DNA of 63,045 nt. Source: Halomonas caseinilytica. Lineage in GTDB: Bacteria; Pseudomonadota; Gammaproteobacteria; Pseudomonadales; Halomonadaceae. The stretch lies in contig NZ_BDEP01000018.1 in the NCBI RefSeq assembly GCF_001662305.1, forward strand, positions 1-63,045, read 5' to 3'. The notes below the pieces were generated by a model. The model searched no databases, was not told where the DNA came from, and saw only the letters and a list, made by a program, of their open reading frames with translations. This document shows positions 1 through 9,730 of the stretch, in pieces. A program made the translations under genes and the position numbers. The first letter of the stretch is position 1. Every line of letters starts with the position of its first letter.

Positions 1-32
1 CGGGTGTGGATAACCCAAACGCCGGGCCGGCG

Positions 33-60
33 ACGAAAACGCCCGCTCGCGGCGGGCGTT
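33..60 (-). terminator. Intrinsic terminator of tyrS
   Basis: Arms AACGCCCGC (38-46) and GCGGGCGTT (52-60) form a 9-bp stem with a 5-nt loop. Read on the minus strand, the stem is followed by TTTTCG. It lies about 40 nt past the tyrS stop codon. Confidence 0.75.
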
Positions 61-97
61 CATCTCGACAAGGGCCAACGGGGCAAGCCGAGGCGTA

Positions 98-1297
98 TCA
101 GGTAAGCGTCACTCGTGCATAGCGCTTCTTGCCGGCCTGGATCACGTAATGCGCGCCGGTATCGAGCATGTGATCGCGGGCGACTACTTCACCGTCAACC
201 TTCACCCGCCCATTCCCCAGCATGTCCTTGGCCTGAGCGCTGTTCTGCACCAGCCCGGCACGATTGAGCACGGCGGCGATGGGAGCCTGGTCGCTTCCCT
301 CGAAATCGACCTCCACTTCCGGCAGGTCCTCGGGCAGCTCTCCCTCGGCGAGCTGATTTCCGGCACTGCGGTGTGCATTGGCCGCCGCTTCCTCGCCGTG
401 GTAACGACCGATCAACTCGCGCGCCAGCTCCATCTTGATATCCCGAGGATTCGCGCCCTGATCAACAGAACGCTTGAGCGCATCGATCTCCTCGTTGCTC
501 TTCAGAGACAGCAGGTCGAAATAACGCCACATCAAGCTGTCAGGCATGGATACCAGCTTGTTGAACATCGCACCCGGCGCTTCGTCGACCCCGACATAGT
601 TGCCCAGCGACTTGGACATCTTCTGGACGCCGTCCAGCCCCTCCAGCAGCGGCATGGTGATGACGACCTGCGACTCCTGGCCGAAGTGCTTCTGTACCTC
701 CCTGCCCATCAGCAGGTTGAACTTCTGGTCGGTGCCGCCGAGCTCGATATCGGCCTCCAGCGCCACGGAGTCATAGCCCTGCACGAGCGGATAGAGAAAC
801 TCATGGATGGAGATCGACTGGCCAGCACGATACCGCTTCTCGAAATCGTCGCGCTCGAGCATGCGTGCCACGGTGCTCTGCGCCGCCAGCTCGATCATGT
901 CGGCGGCACTCATGGCGGAGAACCATTCGGCATTGAAGCGCACTTCGGTCTTGGCGGGGTCGAGCACCTTGAAGACCTGTTCCTTGTAGGTCTCGGCGTT
1001 GGCCCGCACCTCCTCCTCAGTGAGCGGCTTGCGCGTCACGTTCTTGCCGGTGGGATCGCCGATGCGGCCGGTGAAATCGCCGATCAGGAAAATGACCTCA
1101 TGGCCGAGATCCTGGAACTGACGCATCTTGGTCAGTAGCACACTGTGCCCCAGATGCAGGTCCGGCGCGGTGGGATCGAACCCCGCCTTGATGCGCAGAG
1201 TACGGCCGGAGGCCAGCTTCTTTTCCAGTTCGTCTTCCAGAAGAATCTCGTGGGTACCGCGCTTGAGCAACGCTAGCGCGTCGGCGACATCGGTCAT
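98..1297 (-). CDS. tyrS: Tyrosyl-tRNA synthetase
   Basis: Cytoplasmic class I aminoacyl-tRNA synthetase that charges tRNA-Tyr with tyrosine. The 399-aa product has the HIGH-type signature in [14 protein letters not shown] near residue 45, the KMSKS loop (KMSKSLGNY) near residue 230, and a C-terminal S4-like RNA-binding domain ([10 protein letters not shown]). The start chosen is MTDVADAL at 1297, because a GGAGAG Shine-Dalgarno sits just upstream; the frame stays open seven codons further. It is divergent from anmK across about 110 bp and ends at a strong hairpin. Confidence 0.97.
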   Translation of the reverse strand: MTDVADALALLKRGTHEILLEDELEKKLASGRTLRIKAGFDPTAPDLHLGHSVLLTKMRQFQDLGHEVIFLIGDFTGRIGDPTGKNVTRKPLTEEEVRANAETYKEQVFKVLDPAKTEVRFNAEWFSAMSAADMIELAAQSTVARMLERDDFEKRYRAGQSISIHEFLYPLVQGYDSVALEADIELGGTDQKFNLLMGREVQKHFGQESQVVITMPLLEGLDGVQKMSKSLGNYVGVDEAPGAMFNKLVSMPDSLMWRYFDLLSLKSNEEIDALKRSVDQGANPRDIKMELARELIGRYHGEEAAANAHRSAGNQLAEGELPEDLPEVEVDFEGSDQAPIAAVLNRAGLVQNSAQAKDMLGNGRVKVDGEVVARDHMLDTGAHYVIQAGKKRYARVTLT

Positions 1298-1356
1298 TCT
1301 CTCCTCTCCACTCGGCAAGACGGTCCTTTCCGGACCTTGATCAGCGTCTGTATCCT

Positions 1357-1370
1357 GCCAATGCTATCAT
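1357..1370 (+). promoter_or_regulatory. Possible extended -10 promoter for anmK
   Basis: The tyrS/anmK intergenic gap contains TGCTATCAT (1362-1370), an extended -10 element about 39 nt upstream of the anmK ATG. I find no convincing -35 hexamer at 17 bp, so this is a weak call. Confidence 0.35.
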
Positions 1371-1408
1371 GCCCCGCAATAACGGTTGAGCCTATCCCGG
1401 GAGTCCTC

Positions 1409-2539
1409 ATGAGCTTATTCATCGGCCTGATGTCCGGCACCAGTCTCGATGGCATCGATGCTGCCCTGGTCGACATCACCTCCGAGGCGCCACCGCGACT
1501 CCTGGCCACCCATGGCGAACCGATTCCACCGCAACTGCGTGATCTCTTGTGGCGCCTCTGCCACGCCGAGCGCATCGACTTCGCCGAACTGGCCCGCGCC
1601 GAGGCTGACTTCTCCCGACTCCAGGCCAGGGCGGTCGAGGCTCTGCTCGAGGCGCGAGACATCCCGGCCACGGAGATCAGCGCCATCGGCAGCCACGGCC
1701 AGACCGTGGAGCACGCACCGGCGGGACACGATGGCGGCCCGGCCTATACCCTTCAGCTGGACAACCCCAGCCTGCTGGCCGAGTTGACCGGCTGCTGCGT
1801 GGTCGCCGACTTCCGACGTCGAGACCTGGCCGCGGGCGGTCAGGCTGCCCCGCTGGCACCCGCCTTCCATCAGGCACTCTTTCGGGTACCCGATGAATGG
1901 CGGGTCATCCTCAATCTCGGCGGCTTCGCCAACCTTACCCTGCTGCCGCCCGAGACCAGCCCCCACGCGCCACTGGGTTTCGATACCGGTCCCGCCAACG
2001 CGCTGCTGGATGCCTGGCACGCCCGACATCGTGGCGGGCCTTTCGACGCGAACGGTGCCTGGGCGGCCTCGGGGTGCGTGGACGAGGCTCTCCTCGAGCG
2101 ATTTCTCGAAGAAGCGTTCTTTCATCAGCCACCGCCGCGCAGTACCGGTCGCGAGCTGTTCAACCTCGACTGGCTGGAAGCACGGCTGTCAGGGAACGAA
2201 CGACCACAGGACGTACAGGCAACACTGGCCGAACTCACGGCCATCAGCATCGCCATGGGCATCGAGATGGCTCGTGAACGCCTCGAGGCACCAGCGGTCG
2301 GCCGCCTGATCCCGTGCGGGGGCGGCGCGCACAATCCGGACCTGTTGAGCCGGCTGGCCAGGCGATTGCCCGACACGCCTCTGGAAGACAGTGCCAATCT
2401 CGGCTGGCCAGCCGACTGGTTAGAGGCGGGCGCCTTCGCCTGGCTGGCCTGGCGAAGGCTCGAACGGCTACCCGGCAACCTTCCCTCCGTCACCGGCGCC
2501 GCCGGCCCGCGCATCCTGGGCGGCATCTACGCGCCCTGA
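1409..2539 (+). CDS. anmK: Anhydro-N-acetylmuramic acid kinase
   Basis: Phosphorylates and opens 1,6-anhydro-MurNAc to MurNAc-6-phosphate in cell-wall recycling; cytoplasmic. The 376-aa product begins MSLFIGLMSGTSLDGID, the family nucleotide-binding signature, and continues with GSHGQTVEH and DTGPANALLDAW, which are typical AnmK motifs. Its length matches the family. The start at 1409 follows a GGGAG Shine-Dalgarno; the frame is open for 24 further codons upstream but homology-like sequence begins here. It is convergent with pilT, with an 8-bp gap. Confidence 0.95.
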   Translation: MSLFIGLMSGTSLDGIDAALVDITSEAPPRLLATHGEPIPPQLRDLLWRLCHAERIDFAELARAEADFSRLQARAVEALLEARDIPATEISAIGSHGQTVEHAPAGHDGGPAYTLQLDNPSLLAELTGCCVVADFRRRDLAAGGQAAPLAPAFHQALFRVPDEWRVILNLGGFANLTLLPPETSPHAPLGFDTGPANALLDAWHARHRGGPFDANGAWAASGCVDEALLERFLEEAFFHQPPPRSTGRELFNLDWLEARLSGNERPQDVQATLAELTAISIAMGIEMARERLEAPAVGRLIPCGGGAHNPDLLSRLARRLPDTPLEDSANLGWPADWLEAGAFAWLAWRRLERLPGNLPSVTGAAGPRILGGIYAP

Positions 2540-2547
2540 CCCCGGCC

Positions 2548-3582
2548 TCACGGCCCCAGGGAAGACCGCGCCCGCGACTGTGCCTCATCCGGCGCTATCA
2601 CTCCCTCGGCAACCAGTCGCGCCAGCGCCGTCTCCAGTGTCTGCATGCCCTGGGCGGCGCCGGTCTGCAGCACCGAGTAAAGCTGCGCCACCTTGCCCTC
2701 GCGAATCAAGTTGCGCACCGCCGGCGTGGCGACCATGAGTTCGTGCGCCGCCACACGTCCGCCGCCGCGACGCTTCAACAGCACCTGCGAGACGACCGCC
2801 TGCAGGGATTCCGCCAGCATCGATCTCACCATGTCCCGCTCGGCACCGGGGAAGGCATCGATGATGCGATCGATGGTCTTGGCCGCCGAGAGCGTATGCA
2901 ACGTGCCCAGCACCAGATGACCGGTCTCGGCGGCGGTCAGCGCCAGTCGCATGGTCTCCAGGTCGCGCATCTCGCCGACCAGGATGACATCGGGATCCTC
3001 GCGCAGAGCGCTACGCAAGGCGGCGGCGAAACTGCGAGTGTCCCGCGAGACCTCACGCTGGCTGATCAGGCAGCGCTTGCCGTGGTGCACGAACTCCAGC
3101 GGGTCTTCGATGGTCAGGATGTGTTCGTCTCGTGACGCATTGATTGCATCGACGATCGCCGCCAGGGTCGTGCTCTTGCCCGAGCCGGTAGGGCCCGTTA
3201 CCAGAACCAGCCCTCGGCGTAACTCGGCCAGATGGCCCAGGGTCTCTATCATGCCCAGCTCGGCCAGCCCCTTCACCTGGCCGGGGATGATGCGAAACAC
3301 CGCCCCGATGCCACGCCCATGCTGAAAGACATTGCCCCGCAAGCGGGCCACCTCCGGCAACTCCAGTGCAACGTCGGCGTCCAGCTCGGCCTCGAACCTT
3401 GCCCAATGCGACTCGCCGAGCAGTGTCCGGAGCGCCCGACGCAAGGTCGGGTCATCGACGACCGGCACATCGAGTGCCTCCAGTTGCCCATCGACACGCA
3501 TCATCGGCGCCATGCCTGCCGAAAGATGCAGGTCGGAGGCACCCCGCTTTGCCGAGAAGGCCAGCAGTTCGGTAATATCCAT
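2548..3582 (-). CDS. pilT: Type IV pilus retraction ATPase PilT
   Basis: Hexameric motor that depolymerises pili at the cytoplasmic base of the type IV pilus, giving twitching motility and DNA uptake. The 344-aa product begins MDITELLAFSAKRGASDLHLS, a typical PilT N-terminus. It has Walker A GPTGSGKST (about 130-138), Walker B DPDVILVGEMRD (about 196-207), a histidine box around GHLVLGTLHT, and the C-terminal AVRNLIREGK motif characteristic of PilT. The frame stays open far upstream over yggS, but that part is shadow. It is divergent from yggS. No pilU copy is adjacent. Confidence 0.95.
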   Translation of the reverse strand: MDITELLAFSAKRGASDLHLSAGMAPMMRVDGQLEALDVPVVDDPTLRRALRTLLGESHWARFEAELDADVALELPEVARLRGNVFQHGRGIGAVFRIIPGQVKGLAELGMIETLGHLAELRRGLVLVTGPTGSGKSTTLAAIVDAINASRDEHILTIEDPLEFVHHGKRCLISQREVSRDTRSFAAALRSALREDPDVILVGEMRDLETMRLALTAAETGHLVLGTLHTLSAAKTIDRIIDAFPGAERDMVRSMLAESLQAVVSQVLLKRRGGGRVAAHELMVATPAVRNLIREGKVAQLYSVLQTGAAQGMQTLETALARLVAEGVIAPDEAQSRARSSLGP

Positions 3583-3636
3583 GCGATTCCCTCGCTCCCT
3601 ATACAGGGGTTCCTGTTGCATGACGGACCACACGAC

Positions 3637-4341
3637 ATGACGGATCCGGCGCTTTCCGAGTCCTTGACCGCCGCACGTGAACGCCTCTCGGCGGCACTGC
3701 TGGCCGCGGGTCGCCCCGACGACGGCGCGCGCCTGCTGGCCGTCAGCAAGACCAAGCCCGCCGCCATGATCCGCGAGGCCTGGCAACTCGGCCAGCGCGA
3801 GTTCGGCGAAAACTATGTCCAGGAGGCCCTGGACAAGCAGGCCGAGCTGGCAGACCTGAACGACATCGTCTGGCATTTCATCGGCCCGCTGCAGTCCAAC
3901 AAGAGCCGCATCGTGGCCGAACACTTCGCCTGGATTCATAGCGTAGACCGGGAACGACTCGCGCGACGTCTTGATGCCCAGCGCCCGACCTCGCTGGGCC
4001 CCTTGAACGTCTGCCTGCAGGTCAACATCAGCGACGAGGCCAGCAAGTCCGGCATCGCTCTCGCCGACCTGCCGGCCCTGGCCGAGGTCGTGCACGGCTT
4101 GCCGAATCTGCGGCTGCGTGGCCTGATGGCCATTCCGGCGCCCAGCACCGACCCGGACAAGCAACGCCGCCCCTTCACCCGACTACGCGATGCCCTGGAG
4201 TCGCTGCGCGCAAGACTCCCCGAGGCACCTCTGGATACACTGTCGATGGGCATGAGCAGCGACCTGGAGGCGGCGGTAATGGAAGGCGCCACCCTGGTGC
4301 GCCTGGGCACCGCCATCTTCGGCGCGCGCCAGCGCCCCTGA
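3637..4341 (+). CDS. yggS: YggS/PLPBP family pyridoxal phosphate homeostasis protein
   Basis: PLP-binding single-domain protein of the alanine-racemase fold III family, involved in vitamin B6 and amino-acid homeostasis rather than a known catalytic step. The 234-aa product has the PLP lysine in LLAVSKTKP (about residue 38), then FGENYVQEA, FIGPLQSNKSR and the phosphate-binding SMGMSSDLEAAV near the C-terminus. Start ATG 3637 gives the canonical N-terminus. It heads a same-strand run with proC and yggT, the usual gammaproteobacterial order. Confidence 0.95.
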   Translation: MTDPALSESLTAARERLSAALLAAGRPDDGARLLAVSKTKPAAMIREAWQLGQREFGENYVQEALDKQAELADLNDIVWHFIGPLQSNKSRIVAEHFAWIHSVDRERLARRLDAQRPTSLGPLNVCLQVNISDEASKSGIALADLPALAEVVHGLPNLRLRGLMAIPAPSTDPDKQRRPFTRLRDALESLRARLPEAPLDTLSMGMSSDLEAAVMEGATLVRLGTAIFGARQRP

Positions 4342-4402
4342 ACGTTACATGCCCGCCGGGTCACCGTCGGGCCATCATCGTCACCTACACAGGACAGACC
4401 GC

Positions 4403-5227
4403 ATGGCAAGCCAAGTCACCTTCATCGGCGCCGGCAACATGGCCGGCGCGATCATCGGCGGAATGATCGATAGCGGCTATTCCGCCGACGCCATTACCGC
4501 CACCTCGCCCGATGACAGCGCGCTCGCGCCACTGCGCGAACGACTGGGCATCCACACCGAGACCGACAACGCCAGCGCCGTGGCTCAGGCCGACGTGGTG
4601 GTCCTGGCGGTCAAGCCACAGATCATGCAGGACGTCTGCACCGGCATGCGCGATGCCATTCAAGCCCGCAAGCCACTGATCCTCTCGGTGGCGGCCGGCC
4701 TGCCCGCCGACACACTGGAGCACTGGCTTGGCGGCGATTTACCAGTCGTACGCTGCATGCCCAACACGCCGTCGCTGGTCGGTGCCGGTGCCGCCGGCCT
4801 CTATGCCAATGCCCGCGTCACGGACGCCCAGCAGCGCATCGCCAGTGAGCTGCTCGAGGCCGTGGGGCTGGTCGAGTGGGTCGACGACGAGGCACTGCTC
4901 GACGCCGTGACCGCCGTCTCCGGTAGCGCTCCGGCCTATTTCTTCCTGATGTTCGAGGCCATGGAACAAGCCGGCGCCGATCTTGGCCTGCCCGCCGACA
5001 CGGCACGTCGACTCGCCATGCAGACCGCCTACGGCGCCGCCCGCATGGCCATGGACAGCGACAAGACACCAGGCGAGCTCAAGCGCAACGTGATGTCGCC
5101 CGGCGGCACCACCGAGCGCGCCATCGAGCACATGGAGAACGCGGGCCTGCGCAACATCATGCAAAGCGCGATGCGCGCCTGCGCCGAGCGCGCGGGCGAA
5201 ATGGCCGACGAACTCGGCAAGCGCTGA
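4403..5227 (+). CDS. proC: Pyrroline-5-carboxylate reductase
   Basis: Catalyses the last step of proline synthesis, NAD(P)H-dependent reduction of pyrroline-5-carboxylate. The 274-aa product opens with a Rossmann motif (FIGAGNMAGAIIGGM, residues 6-20). It has VRCMPNTPSLVGAGA and the C-terminal substrate signature MSPGGTTERAI. The start at 4403 follows AGGA; the frame is open 18 codons further up but the Rossmann strand begins here. Proline supply also matters for osmoadaptation in halophiles, though nothing here shows special regulation. Confidence 0.96.
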   Translation: MASQVTFIGAGNMAGAIIGGMIDSGYSADAITATSPDDSALAPLRERLGIHTETDNASAVAQADVVVLAVKPQIMQDVCTGMRDAIQARKPLILSVAAGLPADTLEHWLGGDLPVVRCMPNTPSLVGAGAAGLYANARVTDAQQRIASELLEAVGLVEWVDDEALLDAVTAVSGSAPAYFFLMFEAMEQAGADLGLPADTARRLAMQTAYGAARMAMDSDKTPGELKRNVMSPGGTTERAIEHMENAGLRNIMQSAMRACAERAGEMADELGKR

Positions 5228-5253
5228 CACACCACGGACATGGAGGAGCCCTG

Positions 5254-5847
5254 ATGGGCAGTCAACTGGGAAACGCTGGCCTGCTGCTGGTCAACACCCT
5301 CGTCAACATCTACCTGTTCCTGCTGATGCTGCGTTTTCTGCTGCAGGCATCGCGGGCCGACTATTACAACCCCATCAGCCAGTCGGTGGTCAAGATCACC
5401 CAGCCGGCCGTGCGCCCCTTCCAGAGCTTCCTGGGGCCAGTGATGGGACGTTTCGACCTGGCCACCCTGGCCAGTGGCCTGGTGCTCAAGCTTATTGCCA
5501 TCATCGCCATCCTGCAGATCGCAGGCTATGGCATGGCACCGCTGGACAGCCTGGCCATCGGCGCGGTAGCCGCGCTGGCCAATGCCATCCTCAAGATCTA
5601 TTTCTTCGCGCTGATCGCGATGATCATCCTCAGCTGGGTCGCGCCACGCGCCAGCCACCCCGGGGCACTTTTGATCATGCAACTGGTGGAGCCGATCATG
5701 GCACCGGTGCGCCGTGTCATCCCGCCGCTGGGCATGCTCGACCTGTCGCCCATCGTGGTGTTCATCGCCATCAACCTGATCGATGGTATCGTGGTCGGCT
5801 CGCTGATCCGTGCCGCCGGCGTCGTCGGTGTGCTGGTCGGCCTCTAG
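5254..5847 (+). CDS. yggT: YggT family inner-membrane protein
   Basis: A 197-aa integral membrane protein with two YggT repeats. The first is around residues 10-85 (NTLVNIYLFLLMLRFLLQ, then YYNPISQSVVKITQPAVRPFQ). The second starts near residue 100 and ends PIMAPVRRVIPPLGMLDLSPIVVF. The family is often next to proC and yggS and is implicated in osmotic or potassium tolerance and membrane organisation, but its molecular role is not established. An AGGAG Shine-Dalgarno precedes ATG 5254. Confidence 0.93.
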   Translation: MGSQLGNAGLLLVNTLVNIYLFLLMLRFLLQASRADYYNPISQSVVKITQPAVRPFQSFLGPVMGRFDLATLASGLVLKLIAIIAILQIAGYGMAPLDSLAIGAVAALANAILKIYFFALIAMIILSWVAPRASHPGALLIMQLVEPIMAPVRRVIPPLGMLDLSPIVVFIAINLIDGIVVGSLIRAAGVVGVLVGL

Positions 5848-5890
5848 GAATCCATACACAACATCATAACGACGGGACACGACACGCCTG

Positions 5891-7051
5891 ATGACCGAGA
5901 TGCCTCGCGAGTCGGTCGGCCTGGTGACGCCCCTGACGGCGCACTTCGACGACCCCCTGGAGCTGGCCTGCGGCAAGACGCTGCCGGCCTATGACCTGGT
6001 CTACGAGACCTACGGCACGCTCAACGCCGAGCGCAGCAATGCCGTGCTGATCTGTCACGCCCTCTCCGGGCACCATCACGCCGCCGGCTTCCATTCACCG
6101 GAAGATCGCAAGCCCGGCTGGTGGGATGCCCACATCGGGCCGGGCAAGTCCATCGATACCGACCGTTTCTTCGTGGTGTCATTGAACAACCTCGGCGGCT
6201 GCCATGGCAGTACCGGGCCTACCAGCATCAACCCGGAAACCGGGGAGTCCTGGGGCCCTGACTTTCCGATGATGACGGTGCTCGATTGGGTACACAGCCA
6301 GGCTCGACTGGCCGACCGACTCGGCATCCAGCGCTTCGCCGCCATCGTCGGCGGCAGCCTGGGCGGCATGCAGGTCTTGCAGTGGGCACTGTCCTACCCC
6401 GACCGCATCGCCCATGCCGGCGTGATCGCGGCGACCCCCAAGCTGTCGGCACAGAACATTGCCTTCAACGAGGTCGCCCGCCAGGCCATCCGCTCGGACC
6501 CCGACTTCTTCGATGGCCGTTATGCCGACCATGGCACCCTGCCCCGGCGCGGCCTCAAGCTGGCCCGCATGGTGGGTCATATCACCTACCTGTCGGAAGA
6601 CGCCATGGGCAGCAAGTTCGGCCGCGATCTGCGCAGCGCGGACCTCAACTTCGGCTACGACGTGGAGTTCCAGGTGGAATCCTACCTGCGCCACCAGGGC
6701 GATACCTTTTCGTCATCCTTCGACGCCCATACCTACCTGTTGATGACCAAGGCTCTGGACTACTTCGATCCGGCCGCCAACCATGAAGGTGACCTGGCCG
6801 CGGCCCTGGCACCGGTGAGTTGCCCTTTCCTGGTGGTCAGCTTCTCCAGCGACTGGCGCTTCCCTCCCTCGCGCTCCAAGGAGCTGGTCAATGCTCTGAT
6901 CCGGGCCGGCAAGTCGGTCAGTTATGCCAACATCGACTCGCCTCACGGCCACGATGCCTTCCTGCTGCCCGAACCCCGCTATCAGGCGGTATTCGCCGCC
7001 TTCATGGATCGCGTGGCACACGATCAGGGCCTGCTGGAGGAGTCTGCATGA
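5891..7051 (+). CDS. metX: Homoserine O-acyltransferase MetX
   Basis: Alpha/beta-hydrolase-fold enzyme that acylates homoserine to commit it to methionine synthesis. The 386-aa product has the nucleophile elbow GGSLGGMQ (Ser about 156), an Arg/Tyr-rich acyl-binding lid, and the catalytic His in [11 protein letters not shown] near residue 350. Gammaproteobacterial MetX enzymes can use succinyl- or acetyl-CoA, and the sequence alone does not settle which. Its stop overlaps the metW start (ATGATG), showing translational coupling. Confidence 0.95.
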   Translation: MTEMPRESVGLVTPLTAHFDDPLELACGKTLPAYDLVYETYGTLNAERSNAVLICHALSGHHHAAGFHSPEDRKPGWWDAHIGPGKSIDTDRFFVVSLNNLGGCHGSTGPTSINPETGESWGPDFPMMTVLDWVHSQARLADRLGIQRFAAIVGGSLGGMQVLQWALSYPDRIAHAGVIAATPKLSAQNIAFNEVARQAIRSDPDFFDGRYADHGTLPRRGLKLARMVGHITYLSEDAMGSKFGRDLRSADLNFGYDVEFQVESYLRHQGDTFSSSFDAHTYLLMTKALDYFDPAANHEGDLAAALAPVSCPFLVVSFSSDWRFPPSRSKELVNALIRAGKSVSYANIDSPHGHDAFLLPEPRYQAVFAAFMDRVAHDQGLLEESA

Positions 7052-7662
7052 TGCGCACCGATCTGAAGCTGATCTACGACTGGGTGCCTCCGGGCGCCCG
7101 CCTGCTCGATCTGGGGTGCGGCGACGGTACATTGCTCGCTGCCCTGGCACGCGACAAGAACGTCACCGGCTATGGCCTGGAGATCGACCCCGACGGTATC
7201 ACCCGCTGTCTTGCTCGCGGGGTCAATGTCATCGAGCAGAACCTCGACGACGGGCTGGCCAACTTCGAGGACGACGCCTGCGACCTGGTGGTGATGACCC
7301 AGGCCCTGCAGGCCCTGCGCCGCCCCGACCGCATGCTCGACGAGATGCTGCGCGTCGCCGAGGAATGCATCATCACCTTCCCCAACTTCGCCTACTGGCG
7401 TCATCGGGTCCATCTGGGGCTGCGCGGCTACATGCCGGTCTCGAAATCCCTGCCCCATGCCTGGTACGACACACCCAACATTCACCTGTCGACCTTCAAT
7501 GACTTCGAGCATCTGTGTCGTCAGAAGGACCTGGTGATCGTCGATCGGGCCGTAGGGGCCGGAGATTACCGCGACCACTGGGCCTCGCGGCTATGGCCCA
7601 ACCTGCTCGGCGAGATCGCCATCTTTCGCGTCACCCGGCGGAGTTCCCGTCGTGCCCCCTGA
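7048..7662 (+). CDS. metW: Methionine biosynthesis protein MetW
   Basis: Small class I methyltransferase-fold protein that partners MetX in many proteobacteria; its own chemistry is not firmly defined. The 204-aa product begins [27 protein letters not shown], with the SAM-binding motif I (LDLGCGDG) near residue 20. [11 protein letters not shown] and [11 protein letters not shown] follow, both conserved in MetW. The start at 7048 overlaps the metX stop by 4 bp. Its 3' end overlaps the next gene by 11 bp, so the three genes probably form one transcript. Confidence 0.94.
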   Translation: MMRTDLKLIYDWVPPGARLLDLGCGDGTLLAALARDKNVTGYGLEIDPDGITRCLARGVNVIEQNLDDGLANFEDDACDLVVMTQALQALRRPDRMLDEMLRVAEECIITFPNFAYWRHRVHLGLRGYMPVSKSLPHAWYDTPNIHLSTFNDFEHLCRQKDLVIVDRAVGAGDYRDHWASRLWPNLLGEIAIFRVTRRSSRRAP

Positions 7663-8989
7663 GGCCGCCCGCGTCTCGGACATCGCCTGTTCTCGACTGG
7701 GCGATGCCCTGGACGCCTGCGCGCGAGGCTCTCCCACCGGACTCGAGCTGCTGGCCCGGCATAGCGTTCCTCGCCTATTGGCCGTGGCCCAGCAGTTCCT
7801 CGCGACGCCAGAGGACATCGAGACCGTGGTGCATGACACCCTCGGGCTCGCCTGGCACGATGCGTGGCGCTTCCAGCCCGCCGACGAGCCTCCCGAGCAC
7901 TGGATGATGCGTCTCTTCGGCAGCCGCCTGAACAGTCAACTGAAAGCCCCGAAGACCAACCTCGCCGGCCACGACATGTCGCGGCTCGACATCGGAACCG
8001 ACCCCATCGCCTTGCCACCCCCGCTCACCCGCCCTGAGCCCCTGTCACCCTACCGACTCTGGGCCATGGCCGAACGCTTGCCACCGGCCAGCGTCAGCTC
8101 CAGGCTGAAGGCACGCCTGACCGATGCCCTGATGCTGCTCGAAAACGCCCGGAACATGCCGCTCACTCCCAGCGGCGAACCTGCGGACCCCCGGTTGTTT
8201 TCACCGGCCATCGCCCGCCGCATGCGCCTGTCGCGTCTGAGCCGGCGCACGATGGAGAAGCTGAACCATTATGTCGCGCGCCCTCTGGAGCGAAGCGTCT
8301 TCGCCCTGTGGCGGCATCAGATACCGGGGAGCACCTGGATCGAACGACAGGGGCTGCCGCGCCATGTGATCGAGGCATGCCACGCCAGCCAACTGGAAAT
8401 TGATGTGGCACCACGAGAGCTACAGCACGAGCTCGACTATCAGGGTGCCTTTCCCGACCGCAAGCAGCGTCATCGGATCGGCAATCGTCTGCTCTGGGAC
8501 GGAAACTGGGACGTCTCCCTGACCGCCTTTCTGGCCAGCCGTCGCATGCACTTCATCGCCGACATCTGGTACCACCGCCGTCGACTGGAGCAGAGCCACA
8601 GCTACCATCGACTGGCCGAGCGGCTGGCTCGAGGCAAGCCCATCGTATCCCACTCCGATGGCGTCATGCTCGACCGCCCGGAGCGCATCCTGGCCTATCT
8701 ACGACGTTACCATCGCTACATGGAGTCCATCGCCTGTTTCGGCTTCGACGACCAACTGAGCAAGGACCCGATGGGCGTCGCAGTGGACCGTCACGGGCAG
8801 TTGATCAAGCTCAACAAGGGCCTGCACCGTCTCGCCATGAGCCAGGTGATCGGCGTGCCGAGCATCCGGGTCAGGGTACGCGCCATCCATCGCCAGTGGT
8901 GGTGCCATACCGCTGGCGAGGCGCGTGGCCAGCAAGCCTTGGACCGAGTGCTGGCAACCCTGCCAAGCTGCCGCCCCCGGACCGATTGA
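7652..8989 (+). CDS. Unrecognised 445-aa protein: sigma-region-2-like N-terminus, ParB/sulfiredoxin-like C-terminus
   Basis: I do not recognise a named family. Residues 27-98 look like region 2 of an ECF sigma factor: an acidic helix pair (GLELLARHSVPRLLAVAQQF, then PEDIETVVHDTLGLAWHDA) followed by an amphipathic helix. Residues 275-290 carry NRLLWDGNWDVSL. Residues 375-417 read like a ParB/Srx-type fold: a basic strand, DRHGQLIKLNKGLHRLAMSQ, then GVPSIRVRVRAIHRQWW. The middle is Arg/His-rich. There are no membrane segments or signal peptide. The GTG start at 7652 overlaps the metW end. The gene is convergent with sfsA, with a 9-bp gap. Both domain comparisons are by eye; function is unknown. 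Confidence 0.7.
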   Translation: MPPEAARVSDIACSRLGDALDACARGSPTGLELLARHSVPRLLAVAQQFLATPEDIETVVHDTLGLAWHDAWRFQPADEPPEHWMMRLFGSRLNSQLKAPKTNLAGHDMSRLDIGTDPIALPPPLTRPEPLSPYRLWAMAERLPPASVSSRLKARLTDALMLLENARNMPLTPSGEPADPRLFSPAIARRMRLSRLSRRTMEKLNHYVARPLERSVFALWRHQIPGSTWIERQGLPRHVIEACHASQLEIDVAPRELQHELDYQGAFPDRKQRHRIGNRLLWDGNWDVSLTAFLASRRMHFIADIWYHRRRLEQSHSYHRLAERLARGKPIVSHSDGVMLDRPERILAYLRRYHRYMESIACFGFDDQLSKDPMGVAVDRHGQLIKLNKGLHRLAMSQVIGVPSIRVRVRAIHRQWWCHTAGEARGQQALDRVLATLPSCRPRTD

Positions 8990-8998
8990 GCGACGCCA

Positions 8999-9730
8999 TC
9001 AGGCCAGTCTTACCGGCAGCGCCTTGCCCAGACTGATGGTCAGCGGGTATCCGTTACCGTCCCGAACGACCCGAATGCCACGAGCCATGACCTCCACGCC
9101 TTGTCCCGCCACCCGCACCAGCGTCTCGGCATAGGCCGGATCCAGGTGGCCCGCCGGGGCCACATCGGCAATCGCCTCGTGGGCCACCAGAAACAGCAGG
9201 ACGGCACGATGCCCTCGGGCGGCCAGGGCCGCCAGCGTTTCCAGGTGCTTGCGACCGCGCTCACTGACCGCATCGGGGAAATAGCCATGGCCATCGTCTT
9301 CGCGCAGGGTCACCTGCTTGACCTCGACAAAGGTGTCGCGTCCCTCCTCCCCCAGGCGACGGAAATCCAGCCGAGCCCCTTCGACCCGCGCCTCCCGGCG
9401 CCACTCACCGGCACCGGCCAGCTCGTCGACTCGCTCCGTGTGCAATGCCTCCTCGACGATACGATTGGCGCGCCCCGTCTGCACCGAGGCCAGTGCCATG
9501 CCACCCTCGGGCTGCGGCAACTCGATCAACTCCCATGTCCAGGCCAGCTTGCGCCTGGGGTTATCGCTCGGCGCCAACCAGACCCGACAGCCGGGCACGT
9601 TAACCGCTCGCATCGACCCCGTATTGGGGCAATGGGCCACCACCTCACGTCCATCGTCGAGGCGAACATCGGCCAGGAAGCGCTTGTAGCGACGCAGCAG
9701 GATGCCGGGCACCAGCTCGGGATAACGCAT
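8999..9730 (-). CDS. sfsA: SfsA family DNA/RNA nuclease-like protein
   Basis: SfsA was named from sugar fermentation stimulation in Escherichia coli; the family has an OB-fold plus a nuclease-like domain and binds nucleic acid. The 243-aa product begins MRYPELVPGILLRRYKRFLADV. It contains HCPNTGSMRAVNVPGC, VEVKQVTL (the nuclease-like core), FPDAVSERGRKHLETL and the long helix typical of the family. Its ATG overlaps the aminotransferase stop by 1 bp (TGATG), so the two genes are coupled. Confidence 0.93.
   Translation of the reverse strand: MRYPELVPGILLRRYKRFLADVRLDDGREVVAHCPNTGSMRAVNVPGCRVWLAPSDNPRRKLAWTWELIELPQPEGGMALASVQTGRANRIVEEALHTERVDELAGAGEWRREARVEGARLDFRRLGEEGRDTFVEVKQVTLREDDGHGYFPDAVSERGRKHLETLAALAARGHRAVLLFLVAHEAIADVAPAGHLDPAYAETLVRVAGQGVEVMARGIRVVRDGNGYPLTISLGKALPVRLA

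Noticed and set aside
5858..5874. CA-motif-like sequence (ACAACATCATAACGACG) just before metX, considered as an Hfq/Crc target
   Set aside because: It does not fit AANAANAA over two full repeats; too weak to call.
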